Source of the DNA: Delphinus delphis
Lineage: Eukaryota > Chordata > Mammalia > Artiodactyla > Delphinidae
Length of the DNA: 64,000 nucleotides
Direction of reading: 5' to 3'
Assembly (NCBI RefSeq): GCF_949987515.2
Contig: NC_082692.2
Coordinates: forward strand, 87,057,488-87,121,487
The notes under the pieces were generated by a model. That model worked only from the letters and a program-made list of their open reading frames with translations, ran no database searches and was not told the origin of the DNA. Each line of letters begins with the position of its first letter. Position 1 is the first letter of the stretch. Below are positions 35,600 through 47,882 of the stretch, piece after piece. Both the position numbers and the translations under genes were made by a program.

Positions 35600-35790
35600 T
35601 CCTCGCTGAGCTCTTAAAAAACAAATTACTGCTCCCACTTTGCTTCAAAGCTTCGCCTTCCCTTTCAAAGCATTTTCAAAATGGTAAATCCCATCAAAGT
35701 TTAGTTGTACAAGTAAAAGCTTCTGTCTGGTAACGATTAAAGATGGTTCCAATATGGCTGGTTCTGATTAACTGCAATGTGCTGTAGGTA
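35600..35790 (+). repeat. Copy 1 of an unclassified degenerate repeat pair
   Basis: Shares a 17-bp identical core (35677-35693) and several flanking blocks in the same order ('catcaaagtttagt', 'tgattaactgc') with 37000-37195. It is either an old local duplication or two copies of a repeat family that I do not recognise. Confidence 0.6.
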
Positions 35791-35799
35791 CCATGTTGA

Positions 35800-36415
35800 A
35801 AGAGACTATTTTGTCAAATATGGGGCCTTCCAAACTGTAGCCAATAGGTAATCAATATGTTGAGTGTTAAGTTTACATTTTGAAATGATGAATAGTGTAG
35901 ATGGTAGGACACCACGTGGTGATGGATTATGGTGAGTGGTGGAGCAGAGAGAGTCAGGAGCTCTGCCTGTGACACCGGCTATGACTGTCACCACATCCCT
36001 AAACCTCGCTGAGACGAATGCCCTTGGTTGTAAATGGAACACCTTGCTGTGATTACAGCTCTGGCTTTTGGTAGTCACTGTGTTTTCATCTCTGAATGTA
36101 ACTCTGTAAATACTTAGAAATCAGATAATCGGAATAAGGCTATAAGTAGACAATTAGGATCCTGAGAGCTCATCAGTTTTTAATATTTTATGGTTATCTC
36201 AGGCCTCTCACTTGTGTATGTGTGCAACTTGAGGTCAAGGGCTGATATCTTTTCTAACAATGTATTATACTCATGGGCCATAATTTAGAGAGGCGCATAG
36301 CATGATGATGAAGAACACAGGTATGTTTATAAATTGGAAAAAATAGTAATTACATCTTAGGTGCACTGGGCTATTATACAAAAATGAGAGTGAAAATAAC
36401 CATCAACTATTAAAA
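35800..36415. other. No recognised feature
   Basis: AT-rich sequence with no repeat or gene recognised. Confidence 0.35.
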
Positions 36416-36419
36416 CCAA

Positions 36420-36655
36420 TGTTAATTGAAACTTTACTGTGAGTAAGGCAGTATATTAAATACTTCATGAACTCTTTTTATTTAATTCTAAACGAAAACC
36501 CAAGATTCTGTGGGTAGGTACTCTTTTCATACCCATTTTAGAGAGAGAGAGAGAGAAGCAAAGCCACAGAAACCTGAATAATTTCTGCAAAGTTATTCAA
36601 ACCCAGGCAGTTGGCCTCCAGATCTTGCACCATCTGAACCACGATACCCAAGTCT
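36420..36655 (-). mobile_element. MIR SINE, antisense
   Basis: 'actgtgagtaaggcagtatattaaatac', 'tacccattttagagaga' (with a small GA expansion), 'gcaaagttattcaaacccaggcagttggcctccag' give a near-complete reverse MIR. Confidence 0.75.
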
Positions 36656-36999
36656 CTCCACAATATACAGAGAAGGGTAGCAGTTTCTGGCAATAATGAG
36701 AACTCAATAAATGGAAGCTATGATGATGACGGCTATTAGAGCAGTGGGAATTCAATACCTGCTAGGTAACTGGATGAATCCATGAGTCATCTACACTGAG
36801 GCATTGAGGTGAAAATTGAAATCAGGAAGAAACGAGCTCAGCCAAGGGGAGAGAGCAGAGAAGGGCTGAGAACTGAAATGAGGAGGACGGATAACCAAAT
36901 GCCTTAATGCCCACTCGGATGGTGTTGAACCCAGAAGTGACCATTCTCATGACCTACAGCAGAAATGAATGTTTCCTCCGGGACTGACTGCGTGACTCT

Positions 37000-37195
37000 T
37001 GGATTTTGGTTCTAACTCTTTAAAATTGTTTCTCTCACTTTGTTCAAAGCCTTGTCTTCCTTTTCAAAACATTTGCAAAATGGTAAATCCCACCTCCAAA
37101 GAGTCCATCAAAGTTTAGTCACAAACATAACTGCTCCTGTCTGGTAAAGATTAATGACGTTTCCGATACGAATATTTTTGATTAACTGCTGTTGA
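37000..37195 (+). repeat. Copy 2 of the unclassified degenerate repeat pair
   Basis: Partner of 35600-35790. The identical 17-bp core is at 37076-37092. It differs by about 15 extra bases after the core and by scattered substitutions. Confidence 0.6.
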
Positions 37196-37199
37196 AACT

Positions 37200-38030
37200 C
37201 TTGAGCTGAATGTCAAAGCTGGAAAATGAACTTTTAAATGGACTTAAAAGACAAGAGGCCCCTGTGTCCTTGAACATAATCCAATCAAAGAGATTGCAAA
37301 GGAAAACACAAGAGACAGTATTAAATTTGTGATGACATGACAGATCCTTGTTCCATTTCTGAAAAAAAAAAAAAAAAAAAAGGCACACCAGGTCATCATT
37401 CTTTAAGAGACTCTCCTTTGATATTGACCTGCCTAAAATGTTTTTAAAAAAAAAATTCTAAAACACAGCTCTTGACTTCACTTGTAAAACATCTATGTGT
37501 CCTCCAAAAATTCTGGTTTGCAAGTCTTGATGTTCCAAGTCACATTAAAAGAACAAAATAAAAGAAAATGCAGTCAAGAAAATAGGAGCATTTAATTGTA
37601 TGTAATGTAGACAATTAAGGAAAGCAATGGCTGGTAACATCTCCTGGCAAGCTGTCATCCTATTAAGGCTGAGAGTTCAATTTTATTCAAGTTGTCCCAA
37701 AGGAACACAGGGGTCCCAATCCCGGATACCTCTACATGAGTATAATCAGATGGTAATATCATAATCAGGCAAAACTGAAGCACATCAGTTGTTCATAAAA
37801 CTTCATTGGGATTACACTGAATGGTGTTATCAGCATGTTACTTTAACAAAACATCTACCAACACCATTAGCTTTTTTTCATCCTGACCTACTACTACGTC
37901 ACCAGTTACCAGTGATAGCAGTGCAGGGAGTAGATTATGTTTTTCTCATAGGGCTAGTGATAGATATTCACTTTTAAATGCTTCCCACAGATTCTTCCAG
38001 CTCCTCTTTGCCCTCCACAATTAGGTAAAA
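37200..38030. other. No recognised feature; poly-A at 37361-37381
   Basis: AT-rich sequence. The A-run is not attached to a recognisable SINE or LINE body on its 5' side. Confidence 0.4.
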
Positions 38031-38034
38031 TTGG

Positions 38035-38192
38035 GTTCATACTGCACCAGAATCACCTGGGAATCTAATGAAAATGTAAATTTCTGGACCCCACACCAAA
38101 AAAATGGAGTTAGAATCTCTGGAAGGTAGGGATAGGAATCTCATTTTTAACAAAATCTTCTGTTGATCCTCAGGCATACAAAGTTTGAAAGG
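38035..38192. mobile_element. MER5-like hAT remnant
   Basis: 'gcaccagaatcacctgggaatctaatgaaaatg' and 'ggaccccacaccaa', then 'tctgttgatcctcaggcatac' match MER5 order. Confidence 0.6.
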
Positions 38193-38194
38193 CA

Positions 38195-38420
38195 GTGTGC
38201 AGAGACATGTGTTCAAGTTTAGCCTGTGTCTCTACATAGCTCTGTAACCCTGGATAAGTCACTTAAAGTTTCAAAGTCTCATTTCACTCTTGTATAAAAT
38301 GAGGATATTAACACCAGTCCTGCTTTCAGCAAAGTTGTGTACAAGTTGAAATGAGGTTACAGATGTGAAACTGCTTTTTAAACTACAAAGTATGGTGTAT
38401 GGGTAATATATTACTGTTGT
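38195..38420 (+). mobile_element. MIR SINE
   Basis: 'agctctgtaaccctggataagtcactt', 'ctcttgtataaaatgaggatatta', 'gaggttacagatgtgaaactgcttttt' are sense MIR, abutting the MER5-like piece. Confidence 0.7.
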
Positions 38421-38424
38421 GGTT

Positions 38425-38905
38425 GTTATATAGCCATTCCTCTCCCCCTCATCCATTCATTTGGCTTATGATGCCATGGGTAGCAATTATGTATGAAACA
38501 TGGGGCAGAGAATTGCAGAGGTTCTTGATGTCTTGACTCTAGAAGTCTGCTTTAAGCTCATAATTGTAGATTACTAAAAGGGACACATCTGTCTTCAACC
38601 CTCTCTATGTGTGTTGGCTTATAAAATTTTTCTTTACGATGTAGTCCATGTTTTGAATCTGCTCTATTTATTTATCTACTGTGTGGAAAATGAGACATAA
38701 GACTTTAGATGAAAATTCATCTGGCCTCATCCAGCCAGGATGAATTACAGTCAGTAGCAATAGCTCTTTTAAAAATAGGAAAATATATCTGCTTCATGTA
38801 TACATGACTTAGAACTGATAAATAAAATGGGCATTTCTTGATTTTAAAATAATACTGATTGATAAACACATTTGGTTCAATAACATATCTTAGGGAAAAT
38901 TATAT
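38425..38905. other. No recognised feature
   Basis: AT-rich sequence just upstream of an old L1. No gene seen. Confidence 0.35.
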
Positions 38906-38912
38906 ATATTTC

Positions 38913-41106
38913 ATATAGATGTATCTTGACTTTAAAACTCTCAACAAAGTGGGTATAGAGGGAATGTACCTCAACATAATGAAGGCCATATATGACAATC
39001 CCACAGCTTACATCACACTCAATAGTGAAAAACTGAAAGCTTTTCCTCTAAGATCAGGAATAAGACAAGGATACCCACTCTCACTACATTTATTCAACAT
39101 AATACTGGATGCCTAGAAAGCACAATTAGGCAAAAAAAAGAAAAGTCATCCAAATCAGAACAGAATGAAAACTATCTCTATTTGCAGATGGCATGATATT
39201 ACATATAGAAAACCTTAAAGACTTCAACAAAAAGCTGTTAGAACTAATAAATAAATTTAGTATAGTTGCAGGATACAAAATCAATATATAAAAATCAGTT
39301 GCATTTTATAAAATAATGAACTATCAAAAAGAAATTAAGAAAACATTCCCATTTACAGTTACATCAAAATGATAAAATACTTAGGAATACATTTAACTAA
39401 GGAGATGAAAGACCTGAACACTGTAAAATAGTAATAAAAGAAATTGCAGAAGACACAAATAAATGGAAACCATGCTCATGGTTTGGAAGAATTAATACTG
39501 TTAAATGGTTTGGAAGAATGAATACTGTTAAAATGTCCATACTACCCAAAGCAATCTGCAGACTCAATGCAATCCCTATCAAAATTCCAAAGGCATTTTT
39601 CACAGAAGAAAAACAAAATTCAAATTTGTGTGGAACCACAAAAGACCCCAAATAACCAAAGCAATCTGGAGAAAGAAGAACAAAGTTGGAGGCATCCTGT
39701 TTCCTGATTTCAAACTGTTACAAAGCTTCAGCAACCCAAACAGTATGGTGGTGGCATAAAAATAGACATATGGATCAATAAAACAGACAATGGAGAACCC
39801 AGAAATAAACCTATACATATATGGTCAATTAATTTCCAACAAAGGAGCCAAGAGTATACAATGGGGATGGATAGTCTCTACAATAAGTGTTGATGGGAAA
39901 ACTGGATATCCATGTGAAAGAATGAAACTGGACATTTATCTTACACCATACAGAAAAATTAACTCAAAATGGATTAAATACTTAAATATAAAACTGAAAC
40001 CATAAAACTCTTAGAAGAAAACATAGGTGGTAATCTCCTTGACTTTGGTCTTGGCAATGGTTTTTTTGGATTTGACACCAAAAGCAAAAATAAACATGTG
40101 GGACTATATCAAACTAAAAAGCTTCTATACAGCAAAGGAAGCTATCAACAAAATGAAAAGGCACCCTATGGAATGGGAGAAAATATCTGCAAATCATATA
40201 TCTGATAAGAAGTTAATATCTAAAAAAACTCACACAACTCAGTAGAAAGAAACCCAACAATCTAACCAGAATATGGGCAGAGTATCTGAACGGACAATTT
40301 TCCAAAGAGGACATACAGATGGCCAACAGGTATGGGAAAAGGAGCTCAACACACTAATCATCATGGAAACACAAGTCAAAACCACAAGGAGATACCACTT
40401 CACACCTGTTAGGATGGCTATTATCAAAAAGAGAAGAAATAATAAGTGTTTGCAAAGATGTGGAGAAATGGAAAAACTTGCGCACTGTTGGTGGGAATGT
40501 AAATTGATGTAGCCACTAAGGAAAATAGCATGGAAGCTCCTCAAGAAATTAAAAATAGAACTAGCCTATGATCCAGCAATTCAATTCTGGGTATTTATAC
40601 AAAGGAAATGAAATCACTGTCTTGAAAAGATATTTGCACCCCTGTCTTTTCTGCAGCATTATTTACAATAGCCAAGACATGGAAATAACCTAAGTGTCCA
40701 TCAGCAGATGAATGAAATGTGTATATACATATATTCACCTTCCTTCCTTCTTCCTTCCTTCCTGCCTGCCTGCCTGCCTTCCTGCCATAAAAAAATGAAA
40801 TCCTGCCATTTGGAACAACATATATGGACCATGAGGACATTATGCTAAGTGAAATAAGTCAGACAGAAAAAGGCAATTACCACGTGATATCACTTATAGT
40901 GGGATCTGAAAGCGAAAAAACAACAAACTAATGGTTTCTAGAGATGGGGGTTGGGAGTCAGCAAAATACATGAAGGTGGACAAAAGATATAAACTTCCAG
41001 TTATAAGTTCTGGAATGTAACGTATGCCATGGTGAATATAGTTAACAACGTAGTTACCTCTATTGTATATTTGAAAGTCCCCAAAAGAGTAATCTTAAAA
41101 GTTCTC
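38913..41106 (+). mobile_element. Old L1 (L1MA-like), 5' part of an interrupted copy
   Basis: 5'-truncated L1 starting inside the RT domain ('[20 protein letters not shown]', then '[17 protein letters not shown]'). It runs through the ORF2 C-terminal region and into the 3' UTR ('gatatcacttatagtgggatctga', 'gtgaatatagttaacaacgtagttacc'). Many stops and shifts; a TTCC/TGCC microsatellite (40738-40785) has replaced the usual 'ggtatatatacaatggaatatt' stretch. The element continues at 48201 beyond the younger L1 inserted at 41107. Confidence 0.9.
40738..40785. repeat. (TTCC)n/(TGCC)n microsatellite inside the old L1
   Basis: Tetranucleotide run with TTCC changing to TGCC units, located where the L1 3' end normally encodes '...YSAIK'. 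It is a secondary expansion within the decayed element. Confidence 0.9.
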
Positions 41107-43051
41107 GATCTAGGGGAAGATGGCAGAAGAGTAAGACGCGGAGATGACCTTCCTCCCCACACATACATCAGAAATACCTCTACACGTGGAACAACTCCTA
41201 CAGAACACCTACTGAACGCTGGCAGAAGACCTCAGACCTCCCAAAAGGCAAGAAAGTCCTCACGTACCTGGACAGGGCAAAAGAAAAAAGAATAAACAGA
41301 GACAAAAGAATAGGGACGGGACCTACCTGCACCAGTGGGAGGGAGCCGTGAAGGAGGAAAGGTTTCCACACACTAGGAGCCCCTTCGCGGGCGGAGACCG
41401 CGGGTGGCGTAGGGGGAAGCTTCGGGGCCACGGAGGAGAGCGCAGCAACAGGGGTGTGGAGGGCAAAGCGGAGAGGTTCCTGCACAGAAGATCGGTGCCG
41501 ACCGGCACTCACCAGCCCCAAAGGCTTGTCTGCTCACCCGCCGGGGTGGGCGGGGCTGGGAACTGAGGCTCGGGCTGGGGTCGGATGCAGGGAGAAGACT
41601 GGGGTTGGTGGCGTGAACACAGCCTGAAGGGGGCTAGTGCACCACGGCTAGCCAGGAGGGAGTCCGGGAAAAGGTCTGGACCTGCCGAAGAGGCAAGAGA
41701 CATTTTCTTCCCTCTTTGTTTTCTGGTGCGCGAGGAGAGGGGGTTAAGAGTGCTGCTTAAAGGAGCTCCAGAGACGGGCGCGAGCTGCGGCTAACAGCGC
41801 GGACCCCAGAGATGGGCATGAGACGCTAAGGCTGCTGCTGCCGCCACCAAGAAGCCTGTGTGCGAGCACAGGTCACTCTCCACACCTCCCTTCCGGGGAG
41901 CCTGTGCAGCCCACCACTGCCAGGGTCCCGGGATCCAGGGAGAACTCACAGCGCGCCTCAGGCTGGTGCAACGTCACGCCGGCCTCTGCCGCCACAGGCT
42001 TGCCCCGCACTCCGTACCCCTCCCTCCCCCTGGCCTGAGTGAGCCAAAGCCCCCGAATCAGCGGCTCCTTTAACCCCGTCCGGTCTGAGCGAAGAACACA
42101 CGCCCTTCGGCGACCTACACACACAGGTGGGGCCAAATCCAAAGCTGAACCCCGGGAGCTGTGCGAACAAAGAAGAGAAAGGGAAATCTCTCCCAGCAGC
42201 CTCAGGAGCAGCGGATTAAAGCTCCACAATCAACTTGATGTACCCTGCATCTGTGGAATACCTGAATACACACCGAGTCATCCCAAGTTGAGGAGGTGGA
42301 CTTCGAGAGCAAAATTTATTATTTTTTCCCCTTCTCCTCTTTTTCTGAGTGTGTATGTGTATGCTTCTGTGTGAGATTTTGTCTGTATAGCTTTGCTTTC
42401 ACAATTTGTCCTAGAGTTCTATCCGTCCAGTTTTTTTTTAAATTTTTTTCTTAATAATTTTTATTTTAATAACTTTATTTTATTTTACCTTACTTTATTT
42501 TATTTTCCTTTATCCTCTTTCTTTCTTTCTACTTTTTCTCCCTTTTATTCTGACCATGTGGATGAAAGGCTCTTGGTGCTGCAGCCAGGAGACAGTGCTG
42601 TGCCTCGGAGGTGGGAGAGCCAACTTCAGGACACTGGTCCACAAGAGACCTCCCAGCGCCACGTAATATCAAACAGCAAAAATCTCCCAGTGATCTCCAT
42701 CTCAACACCAACACCCAGCTTCACTCAACGACCAGCAAGCTACAGTGCTGGGCACCCTATACCAAACAACCCGCAAGACAGGAACACAACCCCACCAATT
42801 AGCAGAGAGGCTGCCTAAAATCATAGTAAGTCCACAGACACCCCAAAACACACCACCAGACGTGGACCTGCCCACCAGAAAGACAAGATCCAGCCTCATC
42901 CACCAGAACACAGGCACTAGTCCCCTCCACCAGGAAGCCTACACAACCCACTGAACCAACTTTAGCCACTGGGGACAGACACCAAAAACAACGGGAACTA
43001 CGAACCTGCAGCCTGCAAAAAGGACACCCCAAACATAGTAAGAAAAGCAAA
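41107..43051 (+). promoter_or_regulatory. L1 5' UTR / internal promoter, CpG-rich
   Basis: The first bases include AAGATGGC (41117-41124), the YY1-type site found near the start of many L1 5' UTRs, where it positions transcription start. From about 41380 to 42150 the sequence is GC-rich with many CpGs, unlike the AT-rich surroundings. It then changes to a T-rich segment (42430-42550) and an A/C-rich leader before ORF1. Several open frames on both strands across the GC-rich part are compositional. Promoter activity is inferred from family knowledge. Confidence 0.8.
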
Positions 43052-43946
43052 ATGAGAAGACAGAAAAAACACACAGCAGATGAAGGAGCAAGATAAAAAC
43101 CCACCAGACCTAAAAAATGAAGAGGAAATAGGCAGTCTACCTGAAAAAGAATTCAGAATAATGATAGTAAAGATGATTTAAAATCTTGGAAATAGAATGG
43201 AGAAAATGCAAGAAACATTTAACAAGGACCTACAAGAACTAAAGATGAAACGAGCAATGATGAACAACATAATAAATGAACTTAAAAATACTCTAGAAGG
43301 GATCAATAGCAGAATAACTGAGGCAGAAGAAAGGATAAGTGACCTGGAAGATAAAATAGTGCAAGTAACTACTGCAGAGCAGAATAAAGAAAAAAGAATG
43401 AAAAGAACTGAGGACAGTCTCAGAGACCTCTGGGACAACATTAAATGCACCAACATTCAAACTATAGGGGCTCCAGAAGAAGAAGAGAAGAAGAAAGGGA
43501 CTGAGAAAATATTTGAAGAGATTATAGTTGAAAACTTCCCTAATATGGGAAAGGAAAAAGTTAATCAAGTCCAGGAAGCACAGAGAGTCCCATACAGGAT
43601 AAATCCAAGGAGAAACACACCAAGACACATATTAATCAAACTGTCAGAAATTAAATACAAAGAAAACATATTAAAAGCAGCAAGGGAAAAACAACAAATA
43701 ACACACAAGGGAATCCCCATAAGGTTAACAGCTGATCTTTCAGCAGAAACTCTGCAAGCCAGAAGGGACTGGCAGGACATATTTAAAGTGATGAAGGAGA
43801 AAAAGCTACAACCAAGATTACTCTACCCAGCAAGGATCTCATTCAGATTTGATGGAGAAATTAAAACCTTTACAGACAAGCAAAAGCTAAGAGAGTTCAG
43901 CACCACCAAACCAGCTTTACAACAAATGCTAAAGGATCTTCTCTAG
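43052..43946 (+). pseudogene. L1 ORF1 (RNA-binding chaperone), disrupted
   Basis: Expected start is the ATG at 43052, but the frame runs off after 14 codons into TAA at 43094-43096. The rest continues in another frame, consistent with a one-base gain in the A-run at 43063-43068. That frame meets a further TAA at 43179-43181. From the ATG at 43197 a clean 249-codon frame remains, covering the coiled-coil heptads (about residues 20-60 of that frame), an RRM-like middle and the C-terminal region ('RRNTPRHILIKL', 'ITHKGIPIRLTADLSAETLQ'). ORF1p normally trimerises and coats L1 RNA. Here the N-terminus is lost, so a functional product is unlikely. Confidence 0.9.
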
Positions 43947-44003
43947 GCAAGAACACAAGAGAAGGAAAAGACCTACAATAACAAGCCCAAAACAATTAAG
44001 AAA

Positions 44004-47000
44004 ATGGGAATAGGAACATACATATCGATAATTATCTTAAATGTAAATGGATTAAATGCTCCCACCAAAAGACACAGACTGGCTGAATGGATACAAATAA
44101 AAGACCCATATATATGCTGTCTACAAGAGACCCACTTCAGACCTAGAGACACATACAGACTGAAAGTGAGGGGATGGAAGAAGATATTCCATGCAAATGG
44201 AAACCAAAAGAGAGCCAGAGTGGCAATTCTCATATCAGACAAAATAGACTTTAAAATAAAGACTATTAGAAGAGACAAAGAAGGACACTACATAATGATC
44301 AAGGGATCGATCCAAGAAGAAGGTATAACAATTGTAAATATTTATGCACCCAACATAGGAGCACCTCAATACATAAGGCAAGTGCTAACAGCCATAAAAG
44401 GGGAAATCGACAGTAACACATTCATAGTAGGGGACTTTAACACCCCACTTTCACCAATGGACAGATCATCCAAAATGAAAATAAATAAGGAAACACAAGC
44501 TTTAAATGATACATTAAACCAGATGGACTTAATTGATATTTATAGGACATTCCATCCAAAAACAACAATACACATTTTTCTCAAATGCTCATGGAACATT
44601 CTCCATGATAGATCATACCTTGGGTCACAAATCAAGCCTTGGTAAATTTAAGAAAATTGAAATTGTATCAAGTATCTATTCTGACCACAACACTATGAGA
44701 CTAAATATCAATTACAGGAAAAGATAGTAAAAAATACAAACACATGGAGGCTAAACAATACACTATTTAATAACGAACTGATCACTGAAGAAATCAAAGA
44801 GGAAATCAAAAAATACCTAGGAACAAATGACAATGGACACATGACGACCCAAACCTATGGGATGCAGCAAAAGCAGTTCTAAGAGGGCACTTTATAGCAA
44901 TACAATCCTACCTTAAGAAACAGGAAACATCTCGAATAAACAACCTAAACTTGCACCTCAAGCAACTAGAGAAAGAAGAACAAAAAAAACCCAAAGTTAG
45001 CAGAAGGAAAGAAATCATAAAGATCAGATCAGAAATAAATGAAAATGAAATGAAGGAAACGATAGCAAAGATCAATAAAGCTAAAAGCTGGTTCTTTGAG
45101 AACCAAACAAACAAAATTGATTAACCATTAGCCAGACTCATCAAGAAAAAAAGGGAGAAGATTCAAATCAACAGAATTAGAAATGAAAAAGGAGAAGTAA
45201 CAACTGACACTGCAGAAATACAAAAGATCATGAGAGATTACTACAAGCAACTCTATGCCAATAAAATGGACAACCTGGAAGAAATGGACAAATTCTTAGG
45301 AATACACAACCTGCCAAGACTGAATCAGGAAGAAAGAGAAAATATGAACAGACCAATCACAAGCACTGAAATTGAAACTGTGATTAAAAATCTTCCAACA
45401 AACAAAAGCCCAGGACCAGACGGCTTCACAGGCGAATTCTATCAAACATTTAGAGAAGAGCTAACACCTATCCTTCCCAAACTCTTCCAAAATATAGAAG
45501 AGGGAGGAACACTCCCAAACTCATTCTAAGAGGCCACCATCACCCTGATACCAAAACAAGACAAAGATGTCACAAAGAAAGAAAACTGCAGGCCAATATC
45601 ACTGATGAACATAGATGCAAAAATCCTCAACAAAATATTAGCAAACAGAATCCAACAGCACATTAAAAGGATCATACACCATGATCAAATGGGGTTTATT
45701 CCAGGAATGCAAGGATTCTTCAATATACGCAAATCAATCAACGTGATACACCATATTAACAAATTGAAGGAGAAAAACCATATGATCATCTCAATAGATG
45801 CAGAGAAAGCTTTCAACAAAATTCAACACCCATTTATGGTAAAAACCCTCCAGAAAGTAGGCATAGAGGGAAGTTTCCTCAACATAATAAAGGCCATATA
45901 TGAGAAACCCACAGCCAACATCGTCCTCAATGGTGAAAAACTGAAAGCATTTCCACTAAGATCAGGAACAAGACAAGGTTGCCCACTCTCACCACTCTTA
46001 TTCAGCATAGTTTTGGAAGTTTTAGCCACAGCAATCAAAGAAAAGGAAATAAAAGGAATACAGATTGGAAAAGGAGAAGTAAAGCTGTCGCTGTTTGCAG
46101 ATGACATGATACTATACATAGAGAATGCTAAAGATGCTACCAGAAAACTACTAGAGCTAATCAATGAATTTGGTAAAGTAGCAGAATACAAAATTAATGC
46201 ACAGAAATCTCTGGCATTCCTATACACTAATGATGAAAAATCTGAAAGTGAAATCAAGAAAACACTCCCATTTACCACTGCAACAAAAAGAATAAAATAT
46301 CTAGGAATAAACCTACCTAAGGAGACAAAAGATCTCTATGCATAAAATTATAAGACACTGATGAAAGAAATTAAAGATGATACAAATAGATGGAGAGATA
46401 TACCATGTTCTTGGATTGGAAGAATCAACACTGTGAAAATGACTCTACTACCCAAAGCAATTCTCAGATTCAATGCAATCCCTATCAAACTACCACTGGC
46501 ATTTTTCACAGAACTAGAACAAAAAATTTCACAATTTGTATGGAAACACATAAGACCCCGAATAGCCAAAGCAATCTTGAGAACGAAAAACAGAGCTGGA
46601 GGAATCAGGCTCCCTGACTTCACACTACACTACAAAGCTACAGTAATCAAGACAGTATGGTACTGGCACAAAAACAGAAAGATAGATCAATGGAACAGGA
46701 TAGAAAGCCCAGAGATAAACCCACTCACATATGGTCACCTTATCTTTGATAAGGGAGGCAGGAATGTACAGTGGAGAAAGGACAGCCTCTTCAATAAGTG
46801 GTGCTGGGAAAACTGGACAGGTACATGTAAGAGTATGAGATTAGATCACTTTCTAACAGCATATGCAAAAATAAGCTCAAAATGGATTAAAGACCTAAAT
46901 GTAAGGCCAGAAACTATCAAACTCTTAGAGGAAAACATAGGCAGAACACTCTATGATATAAATCACAGCAAGATCCTTTTTGACCCACCTCCTAGAGAAA

Positions 47001-47882
47001 TGGAAATAAAAACAAAAATAAACAAATGGGACCTAATGAAACTTCAAAGCTTTTGCACAGCAAAGGAAACCATAAACAAGATGAAAAGACAACCCTCAGA
47101 ATGGGAGAAAATATTTGAAAATGAAGCAACTGACAAAGGATTAATCTCCAAAATTTACAAGCAGCTCATGCAGCTCAATAACAAAAAAACAAACAACCCA
47201 ATCCAAAAATGGGCAGAAGACCTAAATAGACATTTCTCCAAAGAAGATATACAGATTGCCAACAAACACATGAAAGAATGCTCAACATCATTAATCATTA
47301 GAGAAATGCAAATCAAAACTACAATGAGATATCATCTCACACCGGTCAGAATGGCCATCATCAAAAAAATCTTGAAACAATAAATGCTGGAGAGGGTGTA
47401 GAGAAAAGGGAGCACTCTTGCACTGCAGGTGGGAATGTGAATTGGTACAGCCACTATGGAGAACAGTATGGAGGTTCCTTAAAAAACTACAAATAGAACT
47501 ACCATATGACCCAGCAATCCCACTACTGGGCAGATACTCTGAGAAAACCATAATTCAAAAAGACTCATGTATCAAAATGTTTCTTGCAGCTCTATTTACA
47601 ATAGCCAGGAGATGGAAACAACCTAAGTGTCCATCATCGGATGAATGGATAAAGAAGATGTGGCACATATATACAATGGAATATTACTCAGCCATAAAAA
47701 GAAACGAAATTGAGCTATTTGTAATGAGGTGGATAGACCTAGAGTCTGTCATACAGAGTGAAGTAAGTCAGAAACAGAAAGACAAATACCGTATGCTAAC
47801 ACATATATGGAATTTAATAAATTTAAAAAAATGTCACGAAGAACCTAGGGGTAAGACAGGAATAAAGACACAGACCTACTAG
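44004..47882 (+). pseudogene. L1 ORF2 (endonuclease / reverse transcriptase), disrupted
   Basis: The frame opens at the ATG at 44004, with the APE-type endonuclease motifs QETHF (Glu about residue 42) and GDFNTP (Asp about 144, Asn about 146). Near 44562-44568 the frame changes, and the third EN motif SDH (44680-44688) is read in the shifted frame. More shifts follow between 44727 and 44880. From 45125 to 47380 one frame carries the RT domain, including the FADD catalytic motif at 46094-46105, broken only by stops at 45527-45529 and 46343-46345. Another shift at about 47380 precedes the C-terminal Cys-rich region (frame 47418-47882, stop TAG at 47880). Normal ORF2p is about 1,275 residues; this copy cannot make it. 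Confidence 0.92.

Noticed and set aside
41198..42818. Many open frames of 60-141 codons on both strands
   Set aside because: They lie in the GC-rich 5' UTR of the L1, where low stop density gives chance frames. The element's genes start at 43052 and 44004.
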